Positions 8,601 through 17,375 of a stretch of 64,000 bases of DNA are shown one piece after another. Below the pieces are notes generated by a model. It ran no database searches. It was not told the DNA's origin and worked only from the letters and a program-made list of their open reading frames with translations. The DNA lies in contig CBINFS010000009.1 of assembly GCA_966250015.1 (NCBI GenBank), forward strand, positions 1 through 64,000. Reading direction: 5' to 3'. The first letter of the stretch is position 1; each line of letters opens with the position of its first letter. This stretch comes from CBINFS01 sp966250015 (GTDB taxonomy: Bacteria; Bacteroidota; Rhodothermia; Rhodothermales; DASSAV01). The position numbers and the translations under genes are program-made.

Positions 8601-10580
8601 TCACCGTTTCCCTTCTGTCACGCCGGGCCAGTCGTCGGTGCGGAAAGGTGAAGCCGGTAAACCGGCCGCATTGTAGAGGTTGACGACGGGGTTGTTCGCC
8701 CACCCGTACCGTACGGCGACGGGTTCAGCCACCTCCGGGCTCGAAACGATGACGGTATTACCCTCGATACGGGCATTGGCGGCAACGAATCGGCGGTCGG
8801 GTCCGGCGATGGCAAAGCCTTTCACCTCGCCCTCCCGGGCGTGCAGTCCCTCCGCATGGTCGAAGACGATGTGAGCGGTCGAGCCTTCGCGCCGCATGAG
8901 CCGGTAGACCGGGCCCGAATACTCGACGCCCCGCCCGTAGACCTTCGCGAGTGCGGCAAGCGCAAGCCGGCGGCCGACGTCCTGCTTGTTCCGCGGGTGG
9001 ATGTCGTCCGCTTCGCCGATGTCGATCGTGACCGCCATGGCGGTGCGAGGGAGTGACAGGGTGCGCGACTGCGCCTCGCGCAGCTCAGCCCATTCACTCG
9101 GTTCGACGGGTTCCTTCTGGACTGCCATGAAGTTGGCGAGCTGGACGAAGAGGAAGGGCATGTCCACGTTGTCCCACTGCGACCGCCAGTCGTCGATCAG
9201 AGTTGGAAAGAGCTTTCGGTACTGATAGGCCCGGCCAGCATTGCTTTCGCCCTGGTACCAGATGACGCCCTGAATCGGATACGGTGTCAGCGGGGCAATC
9301 ATCGCATTGAAGAGCGTCGTCGGTGTATTCTCCAGGCTCATACGGACGGGCGGCGGCGGAAAGTCGGTGAAGTCGAGTGCCACCTTGTACTTCCAGGGTC
9401 CGGCAAGGGAAACGACCATGTCCGACGCGTCCTCGCCGGCCGTAAGCGCCATTTCATCGGGGCGTCCGAAAAAGCCGCCTCCGCCTCCCGTATCGATGAC
9501 CCGCACCGTGATGGTATTGCGCCCGGGCATGAGAATACCTGCTTCGATGGGATAGATCCGGGCGCGGTTATAGATCGAGGTGCTGCCGACGGGCACCCCG
9601 TTAACCCAGGTCGAATCGATGTCGTCTATCGGTCCGAGGTGGAGGGTGAGGTCTCCGCCGGCCTGTTCGGGGGTTAGCTCGAAGGTTTTCCGATACCAGA
9701 CAACTCCGTCGAAGCCCGGAAGCCCTGCGCTTTCCCAGAGAATTGGGACGTCCATCTCCTCCCACGAAGCCTCATCCAGCTCAGGCTGGTACCAGGGAGT
9801 GGAGTCTTTGAAGCCGACGTCCTCCGCGGCTACTTTTTGCGTCCACGCAGCCAGCCGCTCGTCGAAATCCTGGTTGATCAAATCGATGCTGTCGGCAAGG
9901 TGCTCCACCCGTTCCAGCACCTCGTGAAAGTCGGGAATCTGCCGGAGGGCCTCACGGCTCGTCCACGCCTCCGCGACCGTTCCGCCCCACGACGAATTGA
10001 TCAGCCCGATGGGTACGCCCAACTCCTGGTGCAGCTCACGCCCGAAGAAGTACGCGACGGCTGAAAAGCCACCGACCGTTTCCGGTGACGTCACCTTCCA
10101 TCCCTCACTCACCACATCTACTTCAGGCCGGGGGCTCACTGCGCGCTCGACGGTGAATAGCCTGATCTGCGGGTAACGGGCAGCGGCAATCTCCTGATCG
10201 GCATTGTTGACGCTCGCAAGCGGCCATTCCATGTTCGACTGTCCGGAACCGATCCACACCTCTCCGGCCAGGACGTCCTTGAACGTGAGGGTGTCGCTTC
10301 CGACAACTCGTATCTCGTAAGGCCCACCGGCAGGCACCGGGGGCAGCTCGACTCGCCACGTACCGTCGGAACCAACGCGGGTGCTTGCCTCGGTTTGACC
10401 CATCGACACCGTGACCGAACCACCCGGATCCGCCCAACCCCACATCACCACGGGAACGTCACGTTGCACGACCATGTGGTCCGAAAAAATCGCGGGCAAA
10501 CGGACGCTGGTCGCCGGTTGCGCCAGGGCATTGCCACAAATGAAAAGCAAACCAATGACGAGCAGTAGCAGGTTTCTCAT
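8601..10580 (-). CDS. Secreted sialate O-acetylesterase family protein
   Basis: A 659-residue exported esterase. Residues 1-20 are a signal peptide ending ALA-Q. It begins with the family's LPAIFSDHMVVQRD and has the catalytic serine in GSGQSNMEW (Ser about 115), GVIWYQGESNAG in the middle, and DDIHPRNK with the catalytic Asp/His pair. A beta-rich domain is inserted between about 250 and 400 (galactose-binding-like, including HLGPIDDIDSTWVNG), as in SASA enzymes from plant-polysaccharide degraders. It would remove acetyl groups from sialic acid or from acetylated plant or algal glycans in the periplasm. It lies near exported sugar-acid enzymes, which favours the glycan role. Confidence 0.92.
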   Translation of the reverse strand: MRNLLLLVIGLLFICGNALAQPATSVRLPAIFSDHMVVQRDVPVVMWGWADPGGSVTVSMGQTEASTRVGSDGTWRVELPPVPAGGPYEIRVVGSDTLTFKDVLAGEVWIGSGQSNMEWPLASVNNADQEIAAARYPQIRLFTVERAVSPRPEVDVVSEGWKVTSPETVGGFSAVAYFFGRELHQELGVPIGLINSSWGGTVAEAWTSREALRQIPDFHEVLERVEHLADSIDLINQDFDERLAAWTQKVAAEDVGFKDSTPWYQPELDEASWEEMDVPILWESAGLPGFDGVVWYRKTFELTPEQAGGDLTLHLGPIDDIDSTWVNGVPVGSTSIYNRARIYPIEAGILMPGRNTITVRVIDTGGGGGFFGRPDEMALTAGEDASDMVVSLAGPWKYKVALDFTDFPPPPVRMSLENTPTTLFNAMIAPLTPYPIQGVIWYQGESNAGRAYQYRKLFPTLIDDWRSQWDNVDMPFLFVQLANFMAVQKEPVEPSEWAELREAQSRTLSLPRTAMAVTIDIGEADDIHPRNKQDVGRRLALAALAKVYGRGVEYSGPVYRLMRREGSTAHIVFDHAEGLHAREGEVKGFAIAGPDRRFVAANARIEGNTVIVSSPEVAEPVAVRYGWANNPVVNLYNAAGLPASPFRTDDWPGVTEGKR

Positions 10581-10634
10581 GTCGAAAATCGTTTATCAGG
10601 AAGCCTGAATCGAAGCAAAATTCGGGTACATCCC

Positions 10635-10850
10635 CTACATCTTGAACGACTCAAAGGTCTGTCTCAGGGTGTCGGGGTCCGTCTGATAAAGCTCGGTGTA
10701 GCGGCATTTCGCGCACGTCACCGTCGAGAACTTCCGGTTCGCCACGTCAAAAAGAGTAGCCAGGACACTTCTCGAAGCTCTGAGACGGTCCAATTCGTAT
10801 TCGTCGTGCCCGCACTTCGGGCACTTCCATCTGTTCTGGTGGATCGGCAT
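10635..10850 (-). CDS. Zinc-ribbon nucleic-acid-binding protein (COG3478/YpzJ type)
   Basis: A 71-residue protein with two CxxC pairs, WKCPKCGH and VTCAKCRYTELY, separated by a stretch containing LFDVANRKFSTV. This is the pattern of the small zinc-ribbon family that includes YpzJ of Bacillus. The ATG at 10850 was chosen because homology begins at MPIHQNRWKCPKC; the frame upstream has no family features. The biochemical role of the family is not known beyond likely metal binding. It lies in the gap between the Gfo/Idh gene and the esterase gene on the same strand. Confidence 0.8.
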   Translation of the reverse strand: MPIHQNRWKCPKCGHDEYELDRLRASRSVLATLFDVANRKFSTVTCAKCRYTELYQTDPDTLRQTFESFKM

Positions 10851-10926
10851 GGGACCAAGTGTTGCGCACGTGGAGGATACATGCAGCAATTTACTTGACC
10901 AGTATGCGATAATAAAGCCTGCCGGT

Positions 10927-12282
10927 TCACTCGAGGCTCCAACCCTCACGATAGGTTTTGTGCACGTACTCGTTCGCTTCGGGCACGTTGGTCACCCTCA
11001 AGTTCTCGCTATCCCACAGGAGCCGTTGACCGCCACAACGAACCGAGACGAGACCGAGGAGTACGGCTTCGGTTAAGGGACCGGCAAAGGCAAAGTCGGA
11101 CTCGGTTGGCGTGCCTTCCTTACACGCCTTGATCCATTCCTCGTGGTGGCCGATCGAACGAGGCAGCGTCGGGGCGGGCCGCTCGTAGGCCTGGTCGGCG
11201 GATTCGGGAATGAGCCGAGGACGCTCCCCTCCCCACCCTTCGACGAGCATCTTCCCTTTCTCACCGACGAAGATGATGCCGTCCTCAGGATCGAGGGCTT
11301 TGTCGGGCTCGAGCTCTTCCGGCCGTTCGGGAAGGATTCCCCCGTCGTACCAGTGGATTTCGACGGGCGGCATCCCTTCACGCGCCGGGAACTGGTAATG
11401 CACGACCGAGGCATTTGGAACGGATTCAGGGTAAACGGGCGTCGAGCTTGCGTAGACGCTTTCCGGAGCGCCGAGCTTGAGGGCAGAAAAGACCGGGGCG
11501 AGGTTGTGGATCCCCATGTCTCCCAGCCCTCCCGAACCAAAATCCCACCAGCCACGCCATTTGAACGGGACGTACGCGGGGTGATAGGGCCTGTAAGGAG
11601 CGGGGCCGAGCCACAAATCCCAGTCGAGCGTGTCCGGCACCGGAGGGGTATCGGTCGGACGTTCGATTCCCTGCGGCCACCAGAGCGGCAGACGGCCGCG
11701 GGTGGTCGGCCGGTCGGACCATACGTGCACCTCGTGGACCGGTCCAATGGCCCCGTCGGCCAGCCACTCTTTGATCTGGCGATTGCCCTCGAAAGCCATA
11801 CCCTGGTTGCCCATCTGCGTCGCCACGCCGGCCTCCCTTGCCGCCTGAGCCAGCACGCGCGCCTCCTTGATCGTATGGGTCAGGGGTTTCTCACAGTAGA
11901 CGTGTTTACCCAGCTGAATGGCTGCCAACGATGCGACGGCATGGGTATGATCGGGGGTGGCGACGATAACTGCATCGATGGCTGGCTCCCGTTCGAGCAT
12001 GACACGAAAGTCTTTGTATTTGTTCGCTCGGGGAAACTGGGCAAATGTCCGGGCGGCGTTTACCTCGTCGACGTCGCACAGTGCCACGATGTTTTCACTG
12101 ATCACGGCCTGGACGTCGTGCGCACCGCGTCCACCGGCGCCTATGACCCCGATGTTCAGCGTGTCGCTCGGCGCCTTGTAACCCCTTCCCCCAAGGACGT
12201 GACGGGGGATGATCATAAACGCAGATGCTGCGGCTGCCGATTTGACGAATGCCCGACGGGAGATTTCCATATTGTTTGCCAT
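10927..12282 (-). CDS. Tat-exported Gfo/Idh/MocA family oxidoreductase
   Basis: A 451-residue NAD(P)-dependent sugar oxidoreductase. The N-terminus has a twin-arginine signal (SRRAFVK, about residues 8-14, followed by an Ala-rich core). The Rossmann fold starts at NIGVIGAGGRG, and the CEKPL motif with the family's catalytic lysine is present in GKHVYCEKPLTH. The C-terminal domain contains DFGSGGLGDMGIHN. Enzymes of this type oxidise sugars or inositols; Tat-exported members such as glucose-fructose oxidoreductase carry a tightly bound cofactor. The gene is divergent from two exported dehydratases, suggesting a shared pathway for a sugar or uronic acid. The substrate cannot be told from sequence. 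Confidence 0.9.
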   Translation of the reverse strand: MANNMEISRRAFVKSAAAASAFMIIPRHVLGGRGYKAPSDTLNIGVIGAGGRGAHDVQAVISENIVALCDVDEVNAARTFAQFPRANKYKDFRVMLEREPAIDAVIVATPDHTHAVASLAAIQLGKHVYCEKPLTHTIKEARVLAQAAREAGVATQMGNQGMAFEGNRQIKEWLADGAIGPVHEVHVWSDRPTTRGRLPLWWPQGIERPTDTPPVPDTLDWDLWLGPAPYRPYHPAYVPFKWRGWWDFGSGGLGDMGIHNLAPVFSALKLGAPESVYASSTPVYPESVPNASVVHYQFPAREGMPPVEIHWYDGGILPERPEELEPDKALDPEDGIIFVGEKGKMLVEGWGGERPRLIPESADQAYERPAPTLPRSIGHHEEWIKACKEGTPTESDFAFAGPLTEAVLLGLVSVRCGGQRLLWDSENLRVTNVPEANEYVHKTYREGWSLE

Positions 12283-12506
12283 TGTGCCGACCGCTGTTTC
12301 GTGAGAAGTTGAAAACCCGAGTCCCGGGCCAAAATATCCAAAATGCCGATAAAACGGCGAGGACGTTTCGTTGCTTAATTATCCGACCCGTATATATTAC
12401 AAGGTCAGGAACTGCAGAGTGCCCTTCTGAAGCACAGTTTTCAGATCCCCGTTGCGATCACTCCTCACCGAATTACGCTCGTTAAACGAATAGCGGAAGG
12501 CCTGTT

Positions 12507-13913
12507 ATGAAAGAAAGTTACCAGGAACAGCACGCCGGCACCGACCGGCGCAGTTTTTTGAAGATGATGGGGCTTGGCGGAATCAGCCTGGCAGGAATGG
12601 TCGGATTGCCAATTGAGGACGTGCTGGCGGAAACGACGAAAAACGTCAACCGATACTCCAGCCCGACTGACCTCAAAATCACCGACATGCGGATTGCAGA
12701 AATCACCGGGGTGGTCTTCCGAACACCAATAGTCCGGATCTACACGAATCAGGGGATCGTCGGTCACGGCGACGTCCGCGACGGGGCAGCCAAGGAGTAT
12801 GCGTTGATGCTGAAGAGCCGCCTGTTGGGTGAAAACCCGTGCAACGTCGAACGCCTGTTCAAGAAGATCCGGCAATTCGGGCACCATGCCCGGCAGGGAG
12901 GCGGCGTTTCGGGCGTGGAGATGGCGCTTTGGGATCTGGCCGGTAAAGCGTACGGCGTTCCCGTTTACCAGATGCTGGGCGGAAAATATCGCGACAGAGT
13001 CCGCCTCTACGCCGACACGACGACTTCACGGGATCCCCATGAATTTGCCGCTCGAATGAAGGTGCGAGTCGAACAGGGTTACACCGCGCTGAAAATGGAC
13101 CTCGGTATCGGGTTGCTACGGGACATCCCGGGAACGCTCGTCAACTCACCGTATGGCGAAAGGACCCCATGGACGTACGAGTATCGCGATTATAACCAGA
13201 CGCAGCATCCATTCACGGGCGTACAGATTACCGAGAAAGGCATCGAGCGCCTCATGGAATACCTCGACGTGATGCGCTCGACCATCGGGTACGACATCCC
13301 GCTTGGCGTCGATCATTGGGGCCACATCGGCGTCGAGGAAGCCATCAAAATTCACCGTGCGGCTGAAAAGTACAACCTCGCTTACTCGGAAGACATCATC
13401 CCGTGGCACTGGACGGAGCAGTGGCGAGAGATCACCGAGTCTTCCACAACCCCCACCGTCACGGGCGAAGACATATACACCCTGGAAATGGGGTTCAAGG
13501 AGCTCATCGATAAGCGAGCGGTCAACATCGTCCACCCCGACCCCAACACGGCCGGCGGCATCCTGGAAACCAAACGAATTGGGGACTATGCGTCGGCAAA
13601 TGGGATAGGGTTCATGATCCACCACGCCGCAGGTCCGGTTTCCTTCCTCGGATCGGTACACAGCGCGGCTGCGACGGAGAACTTCCTCTGGCTCGAACAC
13701 CACGCCGTCGACAGCCCCGACTTCGAGAACCTGGTCACGGGACTTGACGAACCGCTCGTGGAGAACGGCTACGTCAAAGTGCCCGAAAAGCCGGGCATCG
13801 GGGTAGAGTTGAACGAGGAAGTGGTCCGGAAATATCTCGTCGAGGGCGAAGAGCTATTTGCCCCGACGCCGGAATGGGACGAGATCCGCGCGTGGGATCG
13901 ACTGTGGAGCTGA
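12507..13913 (+). CDS. Tat-exported enolase-superfamily dehydratase, copy 1
   Basis: A 468-residue member of the mandelate racemase/muconate lactonizing group. A twin-arginine signal (DRRSFLK, about 13-19) precedes a Gly/Ala core. The enolase N-cap domain follows, with QGIVGHGDVRDG, then the barrel with a candidate base in LKMDLG (Lys about 196) and candidate metal ligands Asp 269 (GVDHWGH), Glu 295 (YSEDIIP) and Glu 321 (TGEDIY). HHAAGP (about 372-377) offers the partner histidine typical of sugar-acid dehydratases. GGAAGG six bases before the ATG supports the start. Closest functional guess is a galactonate/gluconate-type dehydratase; substrate unknown. The next gene is a paralogue. Confidence 0.88.
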   Translation: MKESYQEQHAGTDRRSFLKMMGLGGISLAGMVGLPIEDVLAETTKNVNRYSSPTDLKITDMRIAEITGVVFRTPIVRIYTNQGIVGHGDVRDGAAKEYALMLKSRLLGENPCNVERLFKKIRQFGHHARQGGGVSGVEMALWDLAGKAYGVPVYQMLGGKYRDRVRLYADTTTSRDPHEFAARMKVRVEQGYTALKMDLGIGLLRDIPGTLVNSPYGERTPWTYEYRDYNQTQHPFTGVQITEKGIERLMEYLDVMRSTIGYDIPLGVDHWGHIGVEEAIKIHRAAEKYNLAYSEDIIPWHWTEQWREITESSTTPTVTGEDIYTLEMGFKELIDKRAVNIVHPDPNTAGGILETKRIGDYASANGIGFMIHHAAGPVSFLGSVHSAAATENFLWLEHHAVDSPDFENLVTGLDEPLVENGYVKVPEKPGIGVELNEEVVRKYLVEGEELFAPTPEWDEIRAWDRLWS

Positions 13914-14140
13914 GCTTATTCGCGTTCCCTTAACGACAGAGCCGGATACTTTTGTAAACTATGTAAGCCGAGGGTGTTATCTTCGGATCAGAGTGTTCTG
14001 TCGTACACCATTCGCAGAAAACGGCATCGAAGCCCTCCCAGTCTTACCCTGACAGCACCCAACCCCTTTCCTTCAACAGTCCCTCGCTACACAATTGAAG
14101 GGAGACGGTTTTCATATTAATCAATCGCCGGTAGTTAGTT

Positions 14141-15598
14141 ATGAAAAACGCCCTTAAGCGCCTTCTCCAGCAAGATCAGATTTCGCAACCAGACGTGCCC
14201 GAGGCGTCCGTCAGCCCGGCCACTGAGCCTGAAAATAGCCGTCGCTCGTTCCTCAAAAAAGCCGGACTAGGGGGACTCAGTCTGGCGGCGCTCATGCACC
14301 TGCCGATCGAGGACCAGGTCGCTTATGCAACTCAGAACGTGAATCGTCACTCGCAACCCTCCGACCTCAAGATCACGGACATGCGCGTAGCCGTGGTCAT
14401 GAACACGCCGATCATCCGGATTTACACGAATCAGGGGATCGTCGGACATGGTGACGTTCGCGACGGCGCCGACAAGCGGTACGCACTGTTCCTCAAAAGC
14501 CGTTTGCTCGGGCACAACCCGTGCAACGTGGAATTCCTGTTCAAGAGGATAAAACAGTTTGGCGGCCACGCCCGGCAGGGAGGCGGCGTTTCGGCTGTGG
14601 AGATGGCGCTCTGGGACCTTGCCGGCAAAGCGTACGGCGTTCCCATTTATCAGATGCTCGGCGGTAAGTACCGCGACAAAGTGCGCCTCTACGTCGATAC
14701 ACCGACCGTTAAGAACCCTGAGGAGTTCGGGAGACGCATGAAGGAGCGCCTGGATAAGGGCTTCAAGTTCCTGAAAATGGACTTCGGGCTCGAGCTGATC
14801 CAGGACATTCCGGGCACAATAGTGGGCACCACACTCTGGGACAAGCCGCTTCAGCAATGGGACTCCACCCCGATGACGTACGGCGACACGATGCACCCCT
14901 TCACAATGGTCCGGCTTACCGATAAGGGTCTGGAGGAGATGGCGAAGTACCCGGCAGCAGTGCGAGAGGCGGTCGGCTATGAGGTCCCACTTGCCGCGGA
15001 CCACTTCGGCCACTTCGACCTCAACACCGCGATTCGCCTGGGTAACGCACTGGAGCCCTATCAGCTGGCCTGGCTGGAAGACCTGATCCCCTGGCAGTAT
15101 ACGGAGCAATGGCGGCAAATCACGGAGGCCATCACGACGCCAACCCTGACCGGTGAGGATATTTACCTCAAGGAAGAGTTCAACAAGCTCGTCGATGCCG
15201 GTGCGGTGGACATGATACAGCCCGACCCCAACACCTCCGGCGGCATTCTCGAAACGAAAAAGATCGGGGATTATGCGGAAGAGCGTGGCGTTGCAATGGC
15301 AGTGCACCACGCGGCATCACCGATTTCCCTCATCGGCAGCGTTCACAGCGTGGCGGCAACGCAGAACTTCGTTGCGCTCGAACACCATCACGTCGACGTC
15401 GAATGGTACGACGACCTGATCACGGGCGTCGAGAAGCCACTGGTGCAGGACGGCTACATCAAGGTGCCGACCGGTCCCGGCCTCGGCGTTGAGCTGAACG
15501 ATGAAGCCGTAAAAGAGCACCTCCGCAGAGGCGAGGAGCTTTTTGCCCCGACGCCCGAATGGGACGAAGCCCGCTCATGGGATCGTCTCTGGAGCTGA
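14141..15598 (+). CDS. Tat-exported enolase-superfamily dehydratase, copy 2
   Basis: A 485-residue paralogue of the preceding gene, aligned along its whole length and clearly similar (for example ARQGGGVS, MALWDLAGKAYGVP, TGEDIY and FAPTPEWDE in both). It has its own twin-arginine signal (SRRSFLKK, about residues 30-37) after a longer N-terminal extension. The candidate metal ligands are kept: Asp in AADHFGHFD, Glu in LEDLIPW, Glu in TGEDIY, and the histidine pair in VHHAASP. Two exported copies side by side suggest divergence toward related substrates or epimers. It lies 227 bases after copy 1, followed by a secreted cupin. Confidence 0.88.
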   Translation: MKNALKRLLQQDQISQPDVPEASVSPATEPENSRRSFLKKAGLGGLSLAALMHLPIEDQVAYATQNVNRHSQPSDLKITDMRVAVVMNTPIIRIYTNQGIVGHGDVRDGADKRYALFLKSRLLGHNPCNVEFLFKRIKQFGGHARQGGGVSAVEMALWDLAGKAYGVPIYQMLGGKYRDKVRLYVDTPTVKNPEEFGRRMKERLDKGFKFLKMDFGLELIQDIPGTIVGTTLWDKPLQQWDSTPMTYGDTMHPFTMVRLTDKGLEEMAKYPAAVREAVGYEVPLAADHFGHFDLNTAIRLGNALEPYQLAWLEDLIPWQYTEQWRQITEAITTPTLTGEDIYLKEEFNKLVDAGAVDMIQPDPNTSGGILETKKIGDYAEERGVAMAVHHAASPISLIGSVHSVAATQNFVALEHHHVDVEWYDDLITGVEKPLVQDGYIKVPTGPGLGVELNDEAVKEHLRRGEELFAPTPEWDEARSWDRLWS

Positions 15599-15639
15599 GA
15601 CAAGTTTTTTGCGCCCTGATGGGTATGTCTATACGTTTC

Positions 15640-15686
15640 GGTGGTGCGGACCCCGCTGGCCTTTATATTGCGAGGTCCGCACCACC
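15640..15686. repeat. Perfect 13-bp inverted repeat before the cupin gene
   Basis: GGTGGTGCGGACC (15640-15652) and its exact complement GGTCCGCACCACC (15674-15686) flank a 21-base spacer. It lies 29 bases upstream of the cupin ATG. There is no T-run after either arm, so it is not a classic terminator; it could be an operator, an mRNA hairpin that separates expression of dehydratase 2 and cupin, or a recombination relic. Confidence 0.6.
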
Positions 15687-15714
15687 TGCATCATTACCTA
15701 ATGTTTGATAAGCC

Positions 15715-16203
15715 ATGAAAAACTGCCTCACCGTAACAGCCCTGTGTCTGCTCTGCGCCATTGTTCTCTTGCCTACCCGGGTGGCACGAGCGCAAGTAAT
15801 CGAGGAGCTGATTTACCTCCCGTCGACGCGTGTTGAAGAGGCGGTTCGTTCGGCGGCGGTAGAGGAAGCTCCGGTACTCGCTACAAACTTAGAGCAGCAC
15901 GACGATCATGCGGCCATAATGGTGCGGCGAGCCGAGAGTGGCGCGGTTGAGCTGCACGAAGCGTTCGACGACGTTTACGTCGTCCAACAGGGTGCTGCCA
16001 CACTGCTTTACGGCGAGCGGTACGAGGGAGGCGAAACGACCGAACCGGGCGAAATGCGGGGCGGAACCATCGTCGACGGAACGGAACAGCCTCTTGCTCC
16101 GGGCGACGTGGCGGTAGTGCCCGCCGGACTCGCGCACCAAATCGTCGTCGAGCCGGGACAAACGATTATCTACCTCGTCCTGAAAGTTCGGCGCGGGTTG
16201 TAA
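15715..16203 (+). CDS. Secreted cupin-domain protein
   Basis: A 162-residue protein with a signal peptide (residues 1-26, ending ARA-Q) and a single cupin barrel. The first cupin motif appears in ELHEAFDDVYVVQQGAA and the second in LAPGDVAVVPAGLAHQI, giving possible His/Glu metal ligands. Cupins of this size include sugar isomerases, dioxygenases and binding proteins. Its place after two exported sugar-acid dehydratases suggests that it works on, or binds, a product of that pathway in the periplasm; this is inference. Confidence 0.78.
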   Translation: MKNCLTVTALCLLCAIVLLPTRVARAQVIEELIYLPSTRVEEAVRSAAVEEAPVLATNLEQHDDHAAIMVRRAESGAVELHEAFDDVYVVQQGAATLLYGERYEGGETTEPGEMRGGTIVDGTEQPLAPGDVAVVPAGLAHQIVVEPGQTIIYLVLKVRRGL

Positions 16204-16323
16204 CGGTTATTCCGTACCCGAACCAAGTACCCACATCTTTACGAAGAAGCCCTTATCTCCTCGCAGAAAACTGCGTTAATCGAAACGATACAACGTTTCA
16301 CTAACAGCCAGTATTTCTGCGGA

Positions 16324-17322
16324 ATGAAAATAGAATGTCCCTGCTGCGGCTCCGGCATTTTCGAGCTTGTCGTCCCGAAAGGAGAGCTTGCCGACGAAAT
16401 GCGCCTCCGTGATGCGTTCGCACGGGCGCGATCAAATAATGGGGGAGGCGGCCAGGACCTGCAGGATCGGACTTCCTTCACGCACGACGAAGCCGTCGAC
16501 CTCTACGCCTGCCGGGTATGCGGACTACTGGTACGGGATGAGCTCGAAGAGGACTTTACCGAAGTCTACGCAAACGACCGGTACGATGACGATGTACTCG
16601 AGCAGTTCCTTGTTCGGGACGTCGACTTCTTTTCAAAGAAACAGGACCCCTATGCAAAGCTCCTTCCTCCCGAAGCAAAAGTGGTCGAGATTGGAAGCTA
16701 CGCCGGTGGCTTTTTGCACGTTGCCGCTTCCTGGGGTTGGGAGGTTGAAGGGATCGACATCGGTGAAGATGCCGCCCGCTTTGCCAATGACAGGGGCTAC
16801 AAAACCTATCAGGCCACACTCGAGGAACGCGCGTATCCCGATGGCTCGCTGGATGGCCTCTTCATCTGGAACTGCTTCGACCAGCTTCCGAACCCCGCCT
16901 CCACCTTGCTGGAGGCTTCGCGTGTCCTCAGGAAAGGCGGCCCCATCGTTATCCGTACGCCGAATGCGGCCTTCTACCGGCTGTGCCGCCAGGAGCTGGA
17001 CCCGTCCCGTGAGATCTCTGCCCTGGTCCATCACCGGATGACCCGCATCCTCGGGTACAATAATCTGCTGGGATTCCCCTATCAGTTCGGTTACGCCCCT
17101 TCGAATCTCCAGCGCTTGCTCGAGAGGACGGGTTTTTCGGTGCGTCGGCTACTTCCTTCCCAGCTCATGGCGTTTCCTTCCAGTGATTCACCTGAATGGG
17201 CCCAGAACGAAGCGAAAGAAACGGCTGACCTGCTGACCTCACTCGCCAATCGGTTTTCTTCCATCCAGCCAGACGTGTTTTTTAGCCCCTGGATGGAAAT
17301 CATCGCCGAAAAAACCACCTAG
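16324..17322 (+). CDS. SAM-dependent methyltransferase with zinc-binding N-terminus
   Basis: A 332-residue protein. The N-terminus has a zinc-binding pattern, CPCCGS at residues 5-10 and CRVCG near residue 61, as seen in C-methyltransferases acting on sugars and in other Methyltransf_23-type enzymes. The SAM-binding motif is VVEIGSYAGGFLH, followed by the acidic VEGIDIG and the post-motif VLRKGGPIVIRTPN. No signal peptide. The substrate is unknown; such proteins often modify deoxysugars or lipids. It is convergent with the DUF1990 pair. Confidence 0.82.
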   Translation: MKIECPCCGSGIFELVVPKGELADEMRLRDAFARARSNNGGGGQDLQDRTSFTHDEAVDLYACRVCGLLVRDELEEDFTEVYANDRYDDDVLEQFLVRDVDFFSKKQDPYAKLLPPEAKVVEIGSYAGGFLHVAASWGWEVEGIDIGEDAARFANDRGYKTYQATLEERAYPDGSLDGLFIWNCFDQLPNPASTLLEASRVLRKGGPIVIRTPNAAFYRLCRQELDPSREISALVHHRMTRILGYNNLLGFPYQFGYAPSNLQRLLERTGFSVRRLLPSQLMAFPSSDSPEWAQNEAKETADLLTSLANRFSSIQPDVFFSPWMEIIAEKTT

Positions 17323-17375
17323 ACCTTTTTTACACGAGACTCGAATCAGGCGGCCAGACGAACAGAGTGGGAAGC

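Noticed and set aside
11143..12312. 389-codon plus-strand frame opposite the Gfo/Idh gene
   Set aside because: The opposite strand encodes an intact, recognisable oxidoreductase; the frame is Arg/Val-rich without family features.
14267..15310. 347-codon minus-strand frame opposite enolase-superfamily copy 2
   Set aside because: The plus strand is an intact paralogue; the antisense frame follows from codon bias.
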